Notes: a model not told the origin generated them from the sequence alone. A stretch of 64,000 bases of DNA from Mycobacterium sp. 236(2023) (GCF_029623955.1 NZ_JARSBP010000002.1:930001-994000); one strand, 5' to 3'. Shown: positions 36,301 to 43,494, counted from the stretch's first letter. Numbers and translations are program-made.

Positions 36301-36730
36301 CAATCAGTTCTTCTACGGGCTGCGGTACGGCGAGGAACACAAGGTGACGCTGGAGAAAGGCGTCGAGCTGCTCATCGGCCTGGAGGCCGTCTCTGACGCT
36401 GATGAGCGGGGCATGCGCAGCGTGATGTGCCTCATGAACGGTCAACTCCGTCCCATCGTGGTGCGCGACCGCAGTATCGCTGCGGATGTGCCCGCCGCGG
36501 AGAAGGCCGACCGCGCGGACCCCGATCATGTGCCTGCGCCCTTCGCCGGCGTCGTCACCGTCACCGTCAAGCAGGGTGACGCCGTCGAGGCAGGACAGAC
36601 CATCGCCACAATCGAGGCCATGAAGATGGAGGCCGCCATCACTGCACCGAAAGACGGTGTGGTCGAACGGATTGCGGTGTCTCCCACCTCCCAGGTCGAT
36701 GGGGGAGACCTCCTCGTCGTGGTGGTCTGA
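33302..36730 (+). CDS. pyc: Pyruvate carboxylase
   Basis: 1142 residues from GTG 33302, with a later in-frame TTG at 33332. Domains in order: biotin carboxylase (TKLLVANRGEIAIRAF, ATP-grasp GGGGRGM, Glu in EVQILAD, NPRIQVEHTVTEE), carboxyltransferase (DTTFRDAHQSLLATR, IKDMAGLL with the metal/lysine region) and C-terminal biotinyl domain (Lys in EAMKMEA). It converts pyruvate, ATP and bicarbonate to oxaloacetate. Overlap with prpC makes it the last gene of prpDBC-pyc: pyruvate from PrpB can become the oxaloacetate that PrpC consumes. Confidence 0.93.
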   Translation: MNTRASPNALLSEITKLLVANRGEIAIRAFRAAYELGISTVAVFAYEDRNSPHRLKADEAYEIGEVGHPVRAYLSVDEIIRVAKHSGADAVYPGYGFLSENPELSAACEEAGIVFVGPRAQVLELTGNKASAIAAAREAGLPVLASTAPSASVTELVAAAESMDFPLFVKAVSGGGGRGMRRVTEPAALAESIEAASREAESAFGDPMVYLEQAVLNPRHIEVQILADRTGEIIHLFERDCSMQRRHQKVIELAPAPNVRDEQRQRICADAVAFARQIDYFCAGTVEFLLDERGHHVFIECNPRIQVEHTVTEEITDVDLVASQLRIASGETLADLGLSQDSVRIRGAAMQCRITTEDPANGFRPDTGRVTAYRSPGGAGVRLDGGTHTGAEISAHFDSMLVKLTCRGSDFAGAVTRARRALAEFRIRGVSTNIPFLLAVVDDPDFRAGRATTSFIDERPHLLTAHTLADRGTRILNYLADVTVNKPHGERLSTVYPHDKLPAIDLSVPPPAGSKQRLEKLGPEGFSAWLRDSPEVGVTDTTFRDAHQSLLATRVRTSGLVTVAPYIARTMPELLSIECWGGATYDVALRFLKEDPWERLAVLRGAVPNICLQMLLRGRNTVGYTPYPESVTEAFVVEATATGIDIFRIFDALNNVESMRPAIDAVRATGTAVAEVAMSYTSDLSDPAENLYTLDYYLKLAEQIVVAGAHVLAIKDMAGLLRPPAAATLVSALRSRFDLPVHVHTHDTPGGQLATYLTAWQAGASAVDGAAAPLAGTTSQPALSSIVAAAAHTEHDTGLSLAAVCELEPYWEALRKVYAPFDVAASGPPTPTGRVYRHEIPGGQLSNLRQQAIGLGLGDQFEQIEENYAAADRVLGHLVKVTPSSKVVGDLALTLVGAGISADEFAADPGRVDIPASVIGFLRGELGDPAGGWAEPLRTKALEGRTPAVDDVPLSLEDEGLLTEPGTRRQATLNRLLFPGPTREFEAHRDEYGDTSRLSANQFFYGLRYGEEHKVTLEKGVELLIGLEAVSDADERGMRSVMCLMNGQLRPIVVRDRSIAADVPAAEKADRADPDHVPAPFAGVVTVTVKQGDAVEAGQTIATIEAMKMEAAITAPKDGVVERIAVSPTSQVDGGDLLVVVV

Positions 36731-36757
36731 GCATCGATTTCAGCGCCGTGTGCGCTG

Positions 36758-37123
36758 TCAGCGACGCTTTCTCAGCCTGGTGAACCGATACCGCCGCAGG
36801 CTCTGCGGAAAGTCGGCCAACCCGGGCCCGCCGTCTCGCAACCAGTCGGCGATATTCGACCCCGCTTCATCGGTGAAGACGTAGCCGAGCCAGGTGGAAC
36901 GTCCGCCGCGACGATGTCCACCCTCCGACGGTGTGACCACTAGGACATTGGAACGCTCGCACGGTCCAAGGCAGTCGGTGACCCGCAGGTCGGCGATGTC
37001 GCGCAACAGTTTGCGCAGCGCACTGAGCTGAGCGTGGTGGTCGGTGTCGGGGTGCTTCTTCGCGGTACCGCAGCAGCACCCTCGGCACACGCTGACGGTG
37101 GGTCGGGTCCGGTCCAGGGCCAT
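36758..37123 (-). CDS. Thioredoxin-like [2Fe-2S] ferredoxin protein
   Basis: 121 residues from ATG 37123. Cysteines cluster as CRGCCCG near residue 13 and DCLGPCE near residue 50, the pattern of thioredoxin-fold [2Fe-2S] proteins. Proteins of this kind often sit beside cobalt/cobalamin genes. It lies 88 bases downstream of the MTHFR gene on the same strand, so it is probably under the same B12 riboswitch. It might deliver electrons to that reductase or have a separate cobalamin-linked role; neither is shown. Its C-terminus is convergent with pyruvate carboxylase. Confidence 0.75.
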   Translation of the reverse strand: MALDRTRPTVSVCRGCCCGTAKKHPDTDHHAQLSALRKLLRDIADLRVTDCLGPCERSNVLVVTPSEGGHRRGGRSTWLGYVFTDEAGSNIADWLRDGGPGLADFPQSLRRYRFTRLRKRR

Positions 37124-37211
37124 GGTGTCGATCCTTCTCGATGTCGCTGTATTGCGCTGACCACGGTCTGCCCCGTCACGTGCAGCGGCCTCGGGCGCGT
37201 TCGGATCGAAC

Positions 37212-38102
37212 TCAGCGGTCGGGCGCCCAGTAGTCGATCATTTCGGCGAAGGTGTCGAAGGCCGGCGTCGAGACCCCGTAGGTCGCCTCGAGATGCAGGC
37301 TCAGCGGGAAGCCGAGATCGACAACGCCGTCAATCACGCGCTTGTACAGATCCATCAGCAGGGCCCGACGCTTGAGCGGTTCAGAGGCCGCCAGCTGGCG
37401 CACGAAATCCTGCTCAGCGGCGACGATTTCGTTGCCCGGATCCTTGATCAGCCAGTCGATGAGTCCAACGTTGCCTTCCATCTTCGGCACGAAGCCGAAC
37501 GACAGCAGGATCTCGGGGCGATGGTCGGATCGGCGCGCGAATTCGGTGAGGAAGTCGACGATGGCATCCGAATACAGCAGCTGCGTCATCCCGTAGGTGG
37601 CTCCACTGGAGCACTTGAACGCGAACCGGCCTTGTTCGTCGTCGCGGGTTGGAATGAGGATCACGCCGCGGTGTGGCACCAGATTGGCGTACGTCGACAG
37701 CGCATCGGTCGGGGCGACTCCGGCCCCGTCACCGTCGTTCATGGTGCGCGGCACACCGACGAATGCGATTCCCTCGAACCCGATGCGGGTCAACGTAGTC
37801 AGGCGCTGATGCAGGGCCTGCTCGTCGAGGAACGACGTGACCTGGGTGCAGAGGCCTCGTACGTTGGGAAGTTCCTTCTGCACCATTTCCCAGTAGTCGA
37901 CTACATCGAACTTCGGCTTCATCTCGATCGGACGGTCCCCGTCCTCTTCGATCATCCCCGGAATCATGAGGTGCCTGATCCGCTCGTCCAAACCCGCTGC
38001 CGCACGCAGGTTTCTGACACGCCGTCCATCTTCCGAGGCCCTAGCTGCGCCACTTTCCAGATTCGACGGAACAAGCTCCAGCGCAATGGTATTGAGTGTC
38101 AT
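37212..38102 (-). CDS. Mycobacterial-type methylenetetrahydrofolate reductase (Rv2172c-like)
   Basis: 296 residues from ATG 38102; a GTG at 38129 is in frame. The sequence starts MTLNTIALELVPSNLESG as in M. tuberculosis Rv2172c, reported as an unusual, flavin-independent NADH-dependent MTHFR. MetF-like barrel motifs are present (FEGIAFVGVPR, LLSFGFVPKMEG). It supplies 5-methyl-THF, the methyl donor of MetE and MetH. A cobalamin riboswitch precedes it, and a [2Fe-2S] ferredoxin-like gene follows. Confidence 0.82.
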   Translation of the reverse strand: MTLNTIALELVPSNLESGAARASEDGRRVRNLRAAAGLDERIRHLMIPGMIEEDGDRPIEMKPKFDVVDYWEMVQKELPNVRGLCTQVTSFLDEQALHQRLTTLTRIGFEGIAFVGVPRTMNDGDGAGVAPTDALSTYANLVPHRGVILIPTRDDEQGRFAFKCSSGATYGMTQLLYSDAIVDFLTEFARRSDHRPEILLSFGFVPKMEGNVGLIDWLIKDPGNEIVAAEQDFVRQLAASEPLKRRALLMDLYKRVIDGVVDLGFPLSLHLEATYGVSTPAFDTFAEMIDYWAPDR

Positions 38103-38189
38103 CGGGCCACCACGGCGGCCTGACACCAAAATGTGAAGAACACTTCATCGGCTCCATCCGGGATCTCCGCGTCCCAGCAAGAGGGCCGA

Positions 38190-38355
38190 CAAGAGCAGTA
38201 TCCTGACTCCCGGATCGACACGCACCCCGACCTTCCAACCCTCGACGGGCCGTGGTCGATGCGGGGCTTGCTCCCCAGTCACAGTGGCGGGACCGTGCCG
38301 GATTCACACCGGCTTCCTGCCTACTCATCGGGGCCGATCGGGTCGACCGGCCAGC
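38190..38355 (-). promoter_or_regulatory. Cobalamin riboswitch upstream of the MTHFR gene
   Basis: The minus strand reads GGCAGGAAGCCGGTGTGAAT, then GGTCCCGCCACTGTGACTGG and finally the B12 box AGTCAGGATACTGC (38208-38195), the standard AdoCbl riboswitch order. It ends about 90 bases before the MTHFR start. It is back to back with another cobalamin riboswitch on the plus strand; only about 40 bases separate their 5' ends. Confidence 0.92.
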
Positions 38356-38394
38356 ACTGACAATAGCCGGTCATTGACGTAATCGCCCATTTGT

Positions 38395-38545
38395 TCCTAT
38401 CGTCGCAACCGCGTGGGATCAACAGGAACCTGGTGAAACTCCAGGACGGTCGCGCCACTGTGACCAGGCCCCTCGGGTCTGGGAGTCAGATACTGCCCCC
38501 TCGCACCGAAACCCAAGGCGGGGACGCGTAATCCCCGGAGAGGAG
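38395..38545 (+). promoter_or_regulatory. Cobalamin riboswitch upstream of a 92-aa protein gene
   Basis: The plus strand reads AACCTGGTGAAACTCCAGGA, GCGCCACTGTGACCAG and the B12 box AGTCAGATACTGCC (38484-38497). The expression platform is a short hairpin (GGGGA / TCCCC, about 38519-38536) directly followed by GGAGAGGAGAG, the ribosome binding site of the small gene. Translation control is therefore likely. The 5' end faces away from the divergent MTHFR riboswitch. Confidence 0.92.
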
Positions 38546-38552
38546 AGCGACG

Positions 38553-38831
38553 ATGCACGAACAGCGCACCGCGGATGACGACGAACTCGGCGAAAAGGGC
38601 GAGTGGACTCGGCAAGCCATCGACGTCATGACCGCGTGGGCCACCCATGACGAGGGGTATTCGTTCGCTGCTGATCGGGTAGCGACCTACGCGGCAGAAT
38701 CACCGGAGGGCACGATGAAACTCACCGTCGGGTTCATCAATCTCACCGCGATCTTGCTGCTGCAGCTGCGGCACCAGACGGGTGCAGATGTGCACGCACT
38801 ACTGCGTGAGGCCGCCCGCGTCACGCTCTGA
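38553..38831 (+). CDS. Small protein of unknown function under B12 riboswitch control
   Basis: 92 residues from ATG 38553 with a strong GGAGAGGAGAG site that may be masked by the riboswitch platform. An acidic N-terminus is followed by EWTRQAIDVMTAW, a charged stretch and a hydrophobic helix (GFINLTAILLLQL), then LLREAARVTL. It is paralogous to the convergent gene at 38846-39106. No named domain is recognised. Position in a cobalamin regulon suggests a role in B12 or B12-independent one-carbon metabolism; this is inference. Confidence 0.8.
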   Translation: MHEQRTADDDELGEKGEWTRQAIDVMTAWATHDEGYSFAADRVATYAAESPEGTMKLTVGFINLTAILLLQLRHQTGADVHALLREAARVTL

Positions 38832-38845
38832 CGGCCCGCTCGCCT

Positions 38846-39106
38846 CTATTCGGATGGATCTTCGTGGCGGGAGAGTGTCACCGCGATGGTCTGGAGGATT
38901 TCCCGTGGGCTCCTGCCCAGCGTTGCTTCCATACCCATTAACAAGAGACCCGAGAGATTGATCAAGCCGGTGGTCAAATCTGATGAACCGTTGGGTTCGG
39001 ACAGATAGCTGTCGATCCGGGCATGCATGAAGTCGCTGTCGTGATCGTGGTCGATCCAGGCGGTCATTACATCGACCGCCCACCGCGTCTTCTCGTCATC
39101 CGCCAT
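38846..39106 (-). CDS. Paralogue of the B12-riboswitch small protein
   Basis: 86 residues from ATG 39106. It aligns end to end with the neighbouring 92-aa protein: RWAVDVMTAW with RQAIDVMTAW, TGLINLSGLLLMGM with VGFINLTAILLLQL, and REILQTIAVTL with LREAARVTL. The two genes converge with 14 bases between stops. No riboswitch is seen upstream of this copy; its 294-base upstream gap to sodA holds CCGTTAAACGG near 39126 and otherwise no clear element. Confidence 0.75.
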   Translation of the reverse strand: MADDEKTRWAVDVMTAWIDHDHDSDFMHARIDSYLSEPNGSSDLTTGLINLSGLLLMGMEATLGRSPREILQTIAVTLSRHEDPSE

Positions 39107-39400
39107 GCGGGGCCGCCTGACAATCCGTTAAACGGTTAAGAATCATCGTGTTTCGAACGGGTCGGTCGCGGCACGGCTCCCGCTGACTCAGCGAGAGGGC
39201 CTCGTGATGTGCTGCATCGACGACGCCACAACCGATCCCGTATGTTCATCTTAACAGGTGTACATGTGTGGTGGTGGACAGGTAAGCGATTGCCGCCATA
39301 GGGTGAAGGCGGACACCGCTTGAGCATCGCAACTGGCGTCTGCTGTGAAGACGTCCGCGATGGCCCATGCTCAACCCACCAACGGAGAGCAGAGAACGTT

Positions 39401-40021
39401 ATGGCCGAGTACACGCTGCCGGAGCTCGATTACGACTACGGCGCACTCGAACCCCACATTTCAGGCCAGATCAACGAGATTCACCACAGCAGGCACCACG
39501 CGACGTACGTCAAAGGGCTCAACGACGCGATCGCCAAACTCGAAGAGGCTCGCGCGGATAGTGACCATGGCGCCATCTTCCTTAACGAGAAGAACCTTGC
39601 CTTCCATCTCGGCGGACACGTCAACCACACGATCTGGTGGAAGAACCTGTCGCCCAACGGCGGTGACAAGCCGACCGGCGACCTGGCCGCCGCAATCGAC
39701 GACCAGTTCGGATCGTTCGACAACTTCCGCGCACAGTTCACCGCTGCCGCCAACGGGCTCCAGGGCTCCGGCTGGGCGGTGCTGGGCTACGACACCCTCG
39801 GTGATCGACTGCTCACCTTCCAGCTCTATGACCAGCAGGCAAACGTGCCGCTGGGAATCATTCCGCTGCTGCAGGTCGATATGTGGGAGCACGCCTACTA
39901 CCTGCAGTACAAGAACGTAAAGGCTGACTATGTCAAGGCATTCTGGAACGTCGTCAATTGGGAAGACATCCAGAACCGCTTCGCCGCGGCGACGAGCAAG
40001 ACGCAGGGCCTCATTTTCTGA
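39401..40021 (+). CDS. sodA: Superoxide dismutase (Fe/Mn), SodA
   Basis: 206 residues from ATG 39401. It is close to mycobacterial Sod[21 protein letters not shown] at the N-terminus, with metal ligands His in EIHHSRHH, His in [11 protein letters not shown], and Asp/His in [13 protein letters not shown]. It disproportionates superoxide, and mycobacterial SodA is exported without a classical signal peptide. It appears monocistronic. Confidence 0.96.
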   Translation: MAEYTLPELDYDYGALEPHISGQINEIHHSRHHATYVKGLNDAIAKLEEARADSDHGAIFLNEKNLAFHLGGHVNHTIWWKNLSPNGGDKPTGDLAAAIDDQFGSFDNFRAQFTAAANGLQGSGWAVLGYDTLGDRLLTFQLYDQQANVPLGIIPLLQVDMWEHAYYLQYKNVKADYVKAFWNVVNWEDIQNRFAAATSKTQGLIF

Positions 40022-40318
40022 GGTGACGTTCGTTGGCGCCAGGGCCTCACGCGACGCTCTCGGAACACCTCGCGGCAGTTCAGCCCCGGCGCCGATAAAC
40101 GCGCACACCGGCTCTCTCGCAAATCAAGGGCCGCCTGCCTCGCCACCTGCGGCAGCCACAGCCGTCCCACCAGGCTCAAAGCACCAGCGGCTATCTGGTC
40201 ATCGAATATTCAGCGGTAATGATTGCGATTCGGCCGGAATTGCTCGGGTCCGCTGGGTGCCGAAATAGTGTGAAAAGCCTTGTTACATTAAGAATTAACC
40301 GGCTTAAAGGACATAGGT

Positions 40319-40534
40319 CGGGATCCGTCAAAGTCGAATCCGAGATTGGGTGCGAGTAAGCGGATCAGAGGACTTCGCCTGCGCGCCAATGACGTTGACT
40401 GGCGACACGGTCATGACGGGCCGGAGGTGGTCGGGACCGGCGAGGCGCTGCTCATGGCGATGGCCGGTCGCACGGTCGTCGCTGATGACTTGTCGGGACC
40501 AGGCCAGGCGGTACTGGCCCACCGCCTGGGATAG
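40319..40534 (+). pseudogene. C-terminal remnant of a mycothiol-dependent maleylpyruvate isomerase-family gene
   Basis: In frame with 40346 the sequence reads LRLRANDVDWRHGHDGPEVV, then GTGEALLMAMAGRTVVADDL and SGPGQAVLAHRLG before a stop. This is the typical end of TIGR03083/MDMPI-family proteins (about 200-270 residues). The N-terminal DinB-like part is absent, so this is a relic. The rest of the 40022-40590 gap, apart from the operator-like repeat, shows nothing coding. Confidence 0.5.
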
Positions 40535-40547
40535 ATCCGTCAATTAA

Positions 40548-40579
40548 TACATAATTTTCTTAATTCAGAAATAGATGTA
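40548..40579. promoter_or_regulatory. ArsR/SmtB-type operator candidate
   Basis: AT-rich interrupted inverted repeat: TACATAATTTTC at 40548-40559 against GAAATAGATGTA at 40568-40579 (9 of 12 positions pair). It lies 23 bases before the regulator ATG, in the usual place for a self-repressing metal sensor. Confidence 0.5.
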
Positions 40580-40602
40580 CTCTCCTGGTTGTGGAGACTC
40601 TT

Positions 40603-40920
40603 ATGCACCGTGACGCGCTAGCACGGTTCGGCTACGCCCTTTCGGATGCCACCAGGGCGTCGATTCTGCTCAGCCTTCGCCAGGGTGGTCGCTACCCGTC
40701 TGACCTCGCCGACGAGATGGACGTGTCCCGTCAGATCGTGTCAAACCATCTCGCGTGCCTTCGTGGCTGCGGACTAGTGGTCGCAGTGCCCGAAGGCAGG
40801 CGCAGCCGCTATGAACTCGCCGACCCTCGCATTGGACACGCCCTACAAGACCTGGTCGGTCTGGTACTCGCCGTCGACCCGAACTGCTGCGCGGCCAGCA
40901 GCGACGAAGGCTGCTGCTGA
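40603..40920 (+). CDS. CmtR-like ArsR family metal sensor
   Basis: 105 residues from ATG 40603; GGAG sits six bases upstream and the in-frame GTG 40591 lacks a site. The winged helix is clear (ALSDATRASILLSL and VSRQIVSNHLACLRGCGLV). Cys52 and Cys56 in ACLRGC correspond to the Cd/Pb ligands Cys57/Cys61 of M. tuberculosis CmtR, and the C-terminus adds PNCC and EGCC. It is expected to repress the transporter operon until Cd(II)/Pb(II) binds. The stop overlaps the transporter start. Confidence 0.85.
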   Translation: MHRDALARFGYALSDATRASILLSLRQGGRYPSDLADEMDVSRQIVSNHLACLRGCGLVVAVPEGRRSRYELADPRIGHALQDLVGLVLAVDPNCCAASSDEGCC

Positions 40921-41618
40921 TGGCACACGACCTCGGTATACCCGCGCCACCATTGCTTTCCGAGGGTCGTCGCCGCGCCCTGTCGCGGCGCATTCGCCTT
41001 TTCGTGGCGGTCACCATCAGCTACAACGTCGTCGAGGCGATCATCGCTCTTGGCGAAGGTGCCCGCGTCTCCTCGACGGCCCTGATCGGCTTCGGCCTCG
41101 ACTCGGTCATCGAAGTCTCCTCGGCAGCAGCGGTGGCCTGGCAGTTCGCAGGACCTGACCCGCAAGCACGCGAAAAGGTCGCATTGCGGATCATCGCCTT
41201 CTCCTTCTTCGGACTAGCAGCCTTCGTCACCGTCGAGTCCGTACGAACACTGCTCGGCTACGGCGAAGCTGAACATTCCACGGTCGGGATCGTCTTGGCC
41301 GCAGTGAGTCTCGCGATCATGCCCGTGTTGTCATGGGCGCAGCGCAGAGCCGGAAGAGAACTTGGCTCGTCGTCGGCGGTCGCCGACTCAAAACAGACAC
41401 TGCTCTGCACGTACCTGTCCGCAGTCCTCTTAGTCGGGCTACTCCTCAACTCGGTGTTTGGATGGTCATGGGCTGATCCCATCGCAGCCCTGGTCATCGC
41501 CGTCATCGCAGTACGCGAAGGCATCCAAGCATGGCGCGGAGACTTGTGCTGCGCGCCGACCACCACCGTCGCCCCCAGTTCCGGGCGCGGCGACTCCTGT
41601 GACTGCTGTGCGGATTGA
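40920..41618 (+). CDS. Cation diffusion facilitator-like metal transporter
   Basis: 232 residues; the ATG shares a base with the regulator stop. There are about five or six hydrophobic segments (residues 25-45, 55-75, 90-110, 120-140, 160-185, 190-205). GFGLDSVIEVSSAA carries the CDF-type Asp and the second pair is in ADPIAALVIA. The tail is Cys-rich (GDLCCAPT, DSCDCCAD), suited to binding soft metals. It is likely an exporter for Cd/Zn/Pb controlled by the CmtR-like sensor. Confidence 0.82.
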   Translation: MAHDLGIPAPPLLSEGRRRALSRRIRLFVAVTISYNVVEAIIALGEGARVSSTALIGFGLDSVIEVSSAAAVAWQFAGPDPQAREKVALRIIAFSFFGLAAFVTVESVRTLLGYGEAEHSTVGIVLAAVSLAIMPVLSWAQRRAGRELGSSSAVADSKQTLLCTYLSAVLLVGLLLNSVFGWSWADPIAALVIAVIAVREGIQAWRGDLCCAPTTTVAPSSGRGDSCDCCAD

Positions 41619-41630
41619 ACAGGAGATGCC

Positions 41631-41960
41631 GTGACCCGACTCGACGAACAGGCCAAGCGCCTCTATAGCGATGAGATGGCGGCGGCACGTTTGGCGCAGA
41701 CACCGGACTTGCGATGGCACCACCTAGAGCGGGCACACATCATCTCCCAGCCTGACCCGTGGAGGCACACCTCCAATCATGGTGAAATGCTTAAACTCGC
41801 GCTGCGACAACATGATCGACGCGAAGCGCTCGGGCAAGTCCTGCGCCTGATACTCGCCGCACCCGGCTCACTCACGGGACGTTATCCACCAGGCAACACT
41901 GGCCGAACCTCCGCTGGACTTATGACCCCCATGCCATTACCAGCCGATCTCGCAGACTGA
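41631..41960 (+). CDS. DUF3703 family protein
   Basis: 109 residues from GTG 41631, 12 bases after the transporter stop. Family features are RAHIISQPDPWRHTSNHGEM with conserved His residues, GQVLRLILAAPGSLTG and the end PPGNTGRTSAG. DUF3703 proteins are often next to metal-transport genes. The His-rich core suggests metal binding, but the role is unknown. Confidence 0.75.
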   Translation: MTRLDEQAKRLYSDEMAAARLAQTPDLRWHHLERAHIISQPDPWRHTSNHGEMLKLALRQHDRREALGQVLRLILAAPGSLTGRYPPGNTGRTSAGLMTPMPLPADLAD

Positions 41961-42332
41961 CTGTTTCGTTAATCGGCCGGCCAAACGTGCGATCGCATAA
42001 TCATCGCCTCCGCAACATCAGGGCGCCACCAACCGAGCGAAGAACAACCCCATGGCGACGGCCGCTGCAGCGCTACTCCATATCGAGCAGCGGCGAATAC
42101 GGCATCACAAAGCATTCAAGACGCGTCGGCGCTAACCGACATTGACCACAGGCGAAACGGCTAGCAAAGGGAACATAGGACGGCTGCTGCTATGGCGCCC
42201 CGTATGCAGTTGTCACGACGTTGTCACAATTGGGTGCAGACCAGCAGGGTTCAGAGGAGACGCCGTGACACACATCCTCCTGGTCAGAAGACTTTCGGAA
42301 GCATTGCGCGACAGCGCAATTCGACCAATGTC

Positions 42333-42379
42333 CGACTGGGGGTCAAGTGGCCGCAGGTTTACATCCTCCCAGCCTGACC
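42333..42379 (+). other. Decayed tRNA 3'-half-like sequence
   Basis: GACTGGGGGTCAAGTGGCCG is followed by CAGGTTTACATCCTCCCAGC and CTGACC. It resembles the anticodon-stem, T-arm and acceptor end of a tRNA (compare GTCGCAGGTTCAAATCCTG). The T-stem no longer pairs perfectly and there is no 5' half. A terminator follows directly. It may be an attachment-site scar from a mobile element. The rest of 41961-42546 shows no gene. Confidence 0.35.
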
Positions 42380-42420
42380 GGACTCCAAGGCACTTTCTGA
42401 CGTCTTGGGGAGTCCCTTTT
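42380..42420 (+). terminator. Rho-independent terminator after the tRNA-like remnant
   Basis: GGACTCCAAG (42380-42389) pairs with CTTGGGGAGTCC (42404-42415) across a 14-base loop with a two-base bulge, and CTTTTC follows. It has the layout of the terminator that follows tRNA-fMet. It could also serve the metal-resistance unit upstream. Confidence 0.6.
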
Positions 42421-42546
42421 CCGGACTGAGCCGAACCCAACTCAACGCTGAGAGAAGTACCCACGACTTCGATCGCCGCCGATTCGGTCTCGCCGCAGGA
42501 GTAATGGAAAGGTTCACCGGTGATGGAGATCTTTCTCTGTTCCCGT

Positions 42547-43293
42547 CTAGCGTTCAGGGCCTGCCGCGACAATCTGAGCGGCGATGTTGACAATTTTGGT
42601 ATTCGTGTCTTGAGACAGTTTGACCAGAAGTTCGAATGCTCGGACGGCGTCGATAGTGAATCGTTCCATCAGCATTCCTTTGGCCTGCCCGATGGTGTCG
42701 CGGCTGGCCAGTGCTGAGTGGAACTGCGCCTCGCGGTCGTGGGCGATGAGCGCCAATGCCCCATGAGTGGCCAGCGTTACTGCTGCCGCTTGGCTCTCTG
42801 GTTGAAATGCGTTGGGGGAGCGGCTGAAGAGGTTCAGCGCAGCTCGGCAGCTGGGGCGTCCCTGATGGGTGTAAAGCTGCAGCGACATGACGCTGCGGGC
42901 GCCCGCGGCGACCGCAGCCCTGGTGTATTCGGACCAACGCTGGTCGTTGCTGAGATCGTGGCTGAGCACCAACGTTTCGCCGACCGCGGCGTCGATGCAG
43001 GGGCCGTAGCCGAGGCGGTGTTGGAGGCGACTCATGTCGCTGGCCAGCGCAGAGGTGGGCGCCACCGAGCGGTAGCCGCCGCCTTCGTCGATGAGGAGCA
43101 CGTCAACGCTGTCGATGTCGGCGATCAACGTCGTTGCGGCGGCGGTGATCGATTCCAGGGTGGCTTCTACGGTGCGGGGGTTTGCAAATTCTCGCACCAC
43201 CTTCGCCATGGATTCGCGCACTGCAGTCACAATGTCGTGGTTGTCGGTCACGCCGGCCCCGGTGTTCAACAGCCGAACTCCTATCTGCCACAT
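42547..43293 (-). CDS. GAF-ANTAR domain RNA-binding antiterminator-type regulator
   Basis: 248 residues from ATG 43293; the frame is open to 43377 and a GTG at 43251 is another possible start. A GAF domain spans about residues 25-170 (LGYGPCIDAAVGETLVLSHD, SLQLYTHQG). A C-terminal ANTAR three-helix domain reads RDTIGQAKGMLMERFTI and AFELLVKLSQDTNTK. ANTAR proteins bind paired RNA hairpins to prevent termination. No target hairpin pair is assigned here. Many such genes in mycobacteria have no known ligand. Confidence 0.87.
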   Translation of the reverse strand: MWQIGVRLLNTGAGVTDNHDIVTAVRESMAKVVREFANPRTVEATLESITAAATTLIADIDSVDVLLIDEGGGYRSVAPTSALASDMSRLQHRLGYGPCIDAAVGETLVLSHDLSNDQRWSEYTRAAVAAGARSVMSLQLYTHQGRPSCRAALNLFSRSPNAFQPESQAAAVTLATHGALALIAHDREAQFHSALASRDTIGQAKGMLMERFTIDAVRAFELLVKLSQDTNTKIVNIAAQIVAAGPER

Positions 43294-43494
43294 CTCGTCG
43301 ACGATCCGCGTCGGGCAGATTGTCGCACGCCTACACCGCTGAACAGTCGAGGCCTTCTTTGGGGGCAAGGCATGCAAGTACCCTCGCCCACTGCCGCGAG
43401 CGACGCGGCAGTGCGAACGTGCCGCCGGGGCCCTGGCGATCTGAGTCGCAAGTTTGATGGGTTAAGTGTTGCGTCGATGGGTACGACCTCGCGA

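Noticed and set aside
37034..38123. Plus-strand frames opposite the MTHFR gene, including a 276-codon one
   Set aside because: They are shadows of the minus-strand MTHFR and ferredoxin-like genes.
39136..39414. 92-codon minus-strand frame upstream of sodA
   Set aside because: It overlaps the sodA start and the probable promoter; composition is Arg/Pro/Ser-rich without a start signal.
42142..42429. 95-codon plus-strand frame
   Set aside because: It runs through the tRNA-like remnant and the terminator hairpin and has no ribosome binding site.
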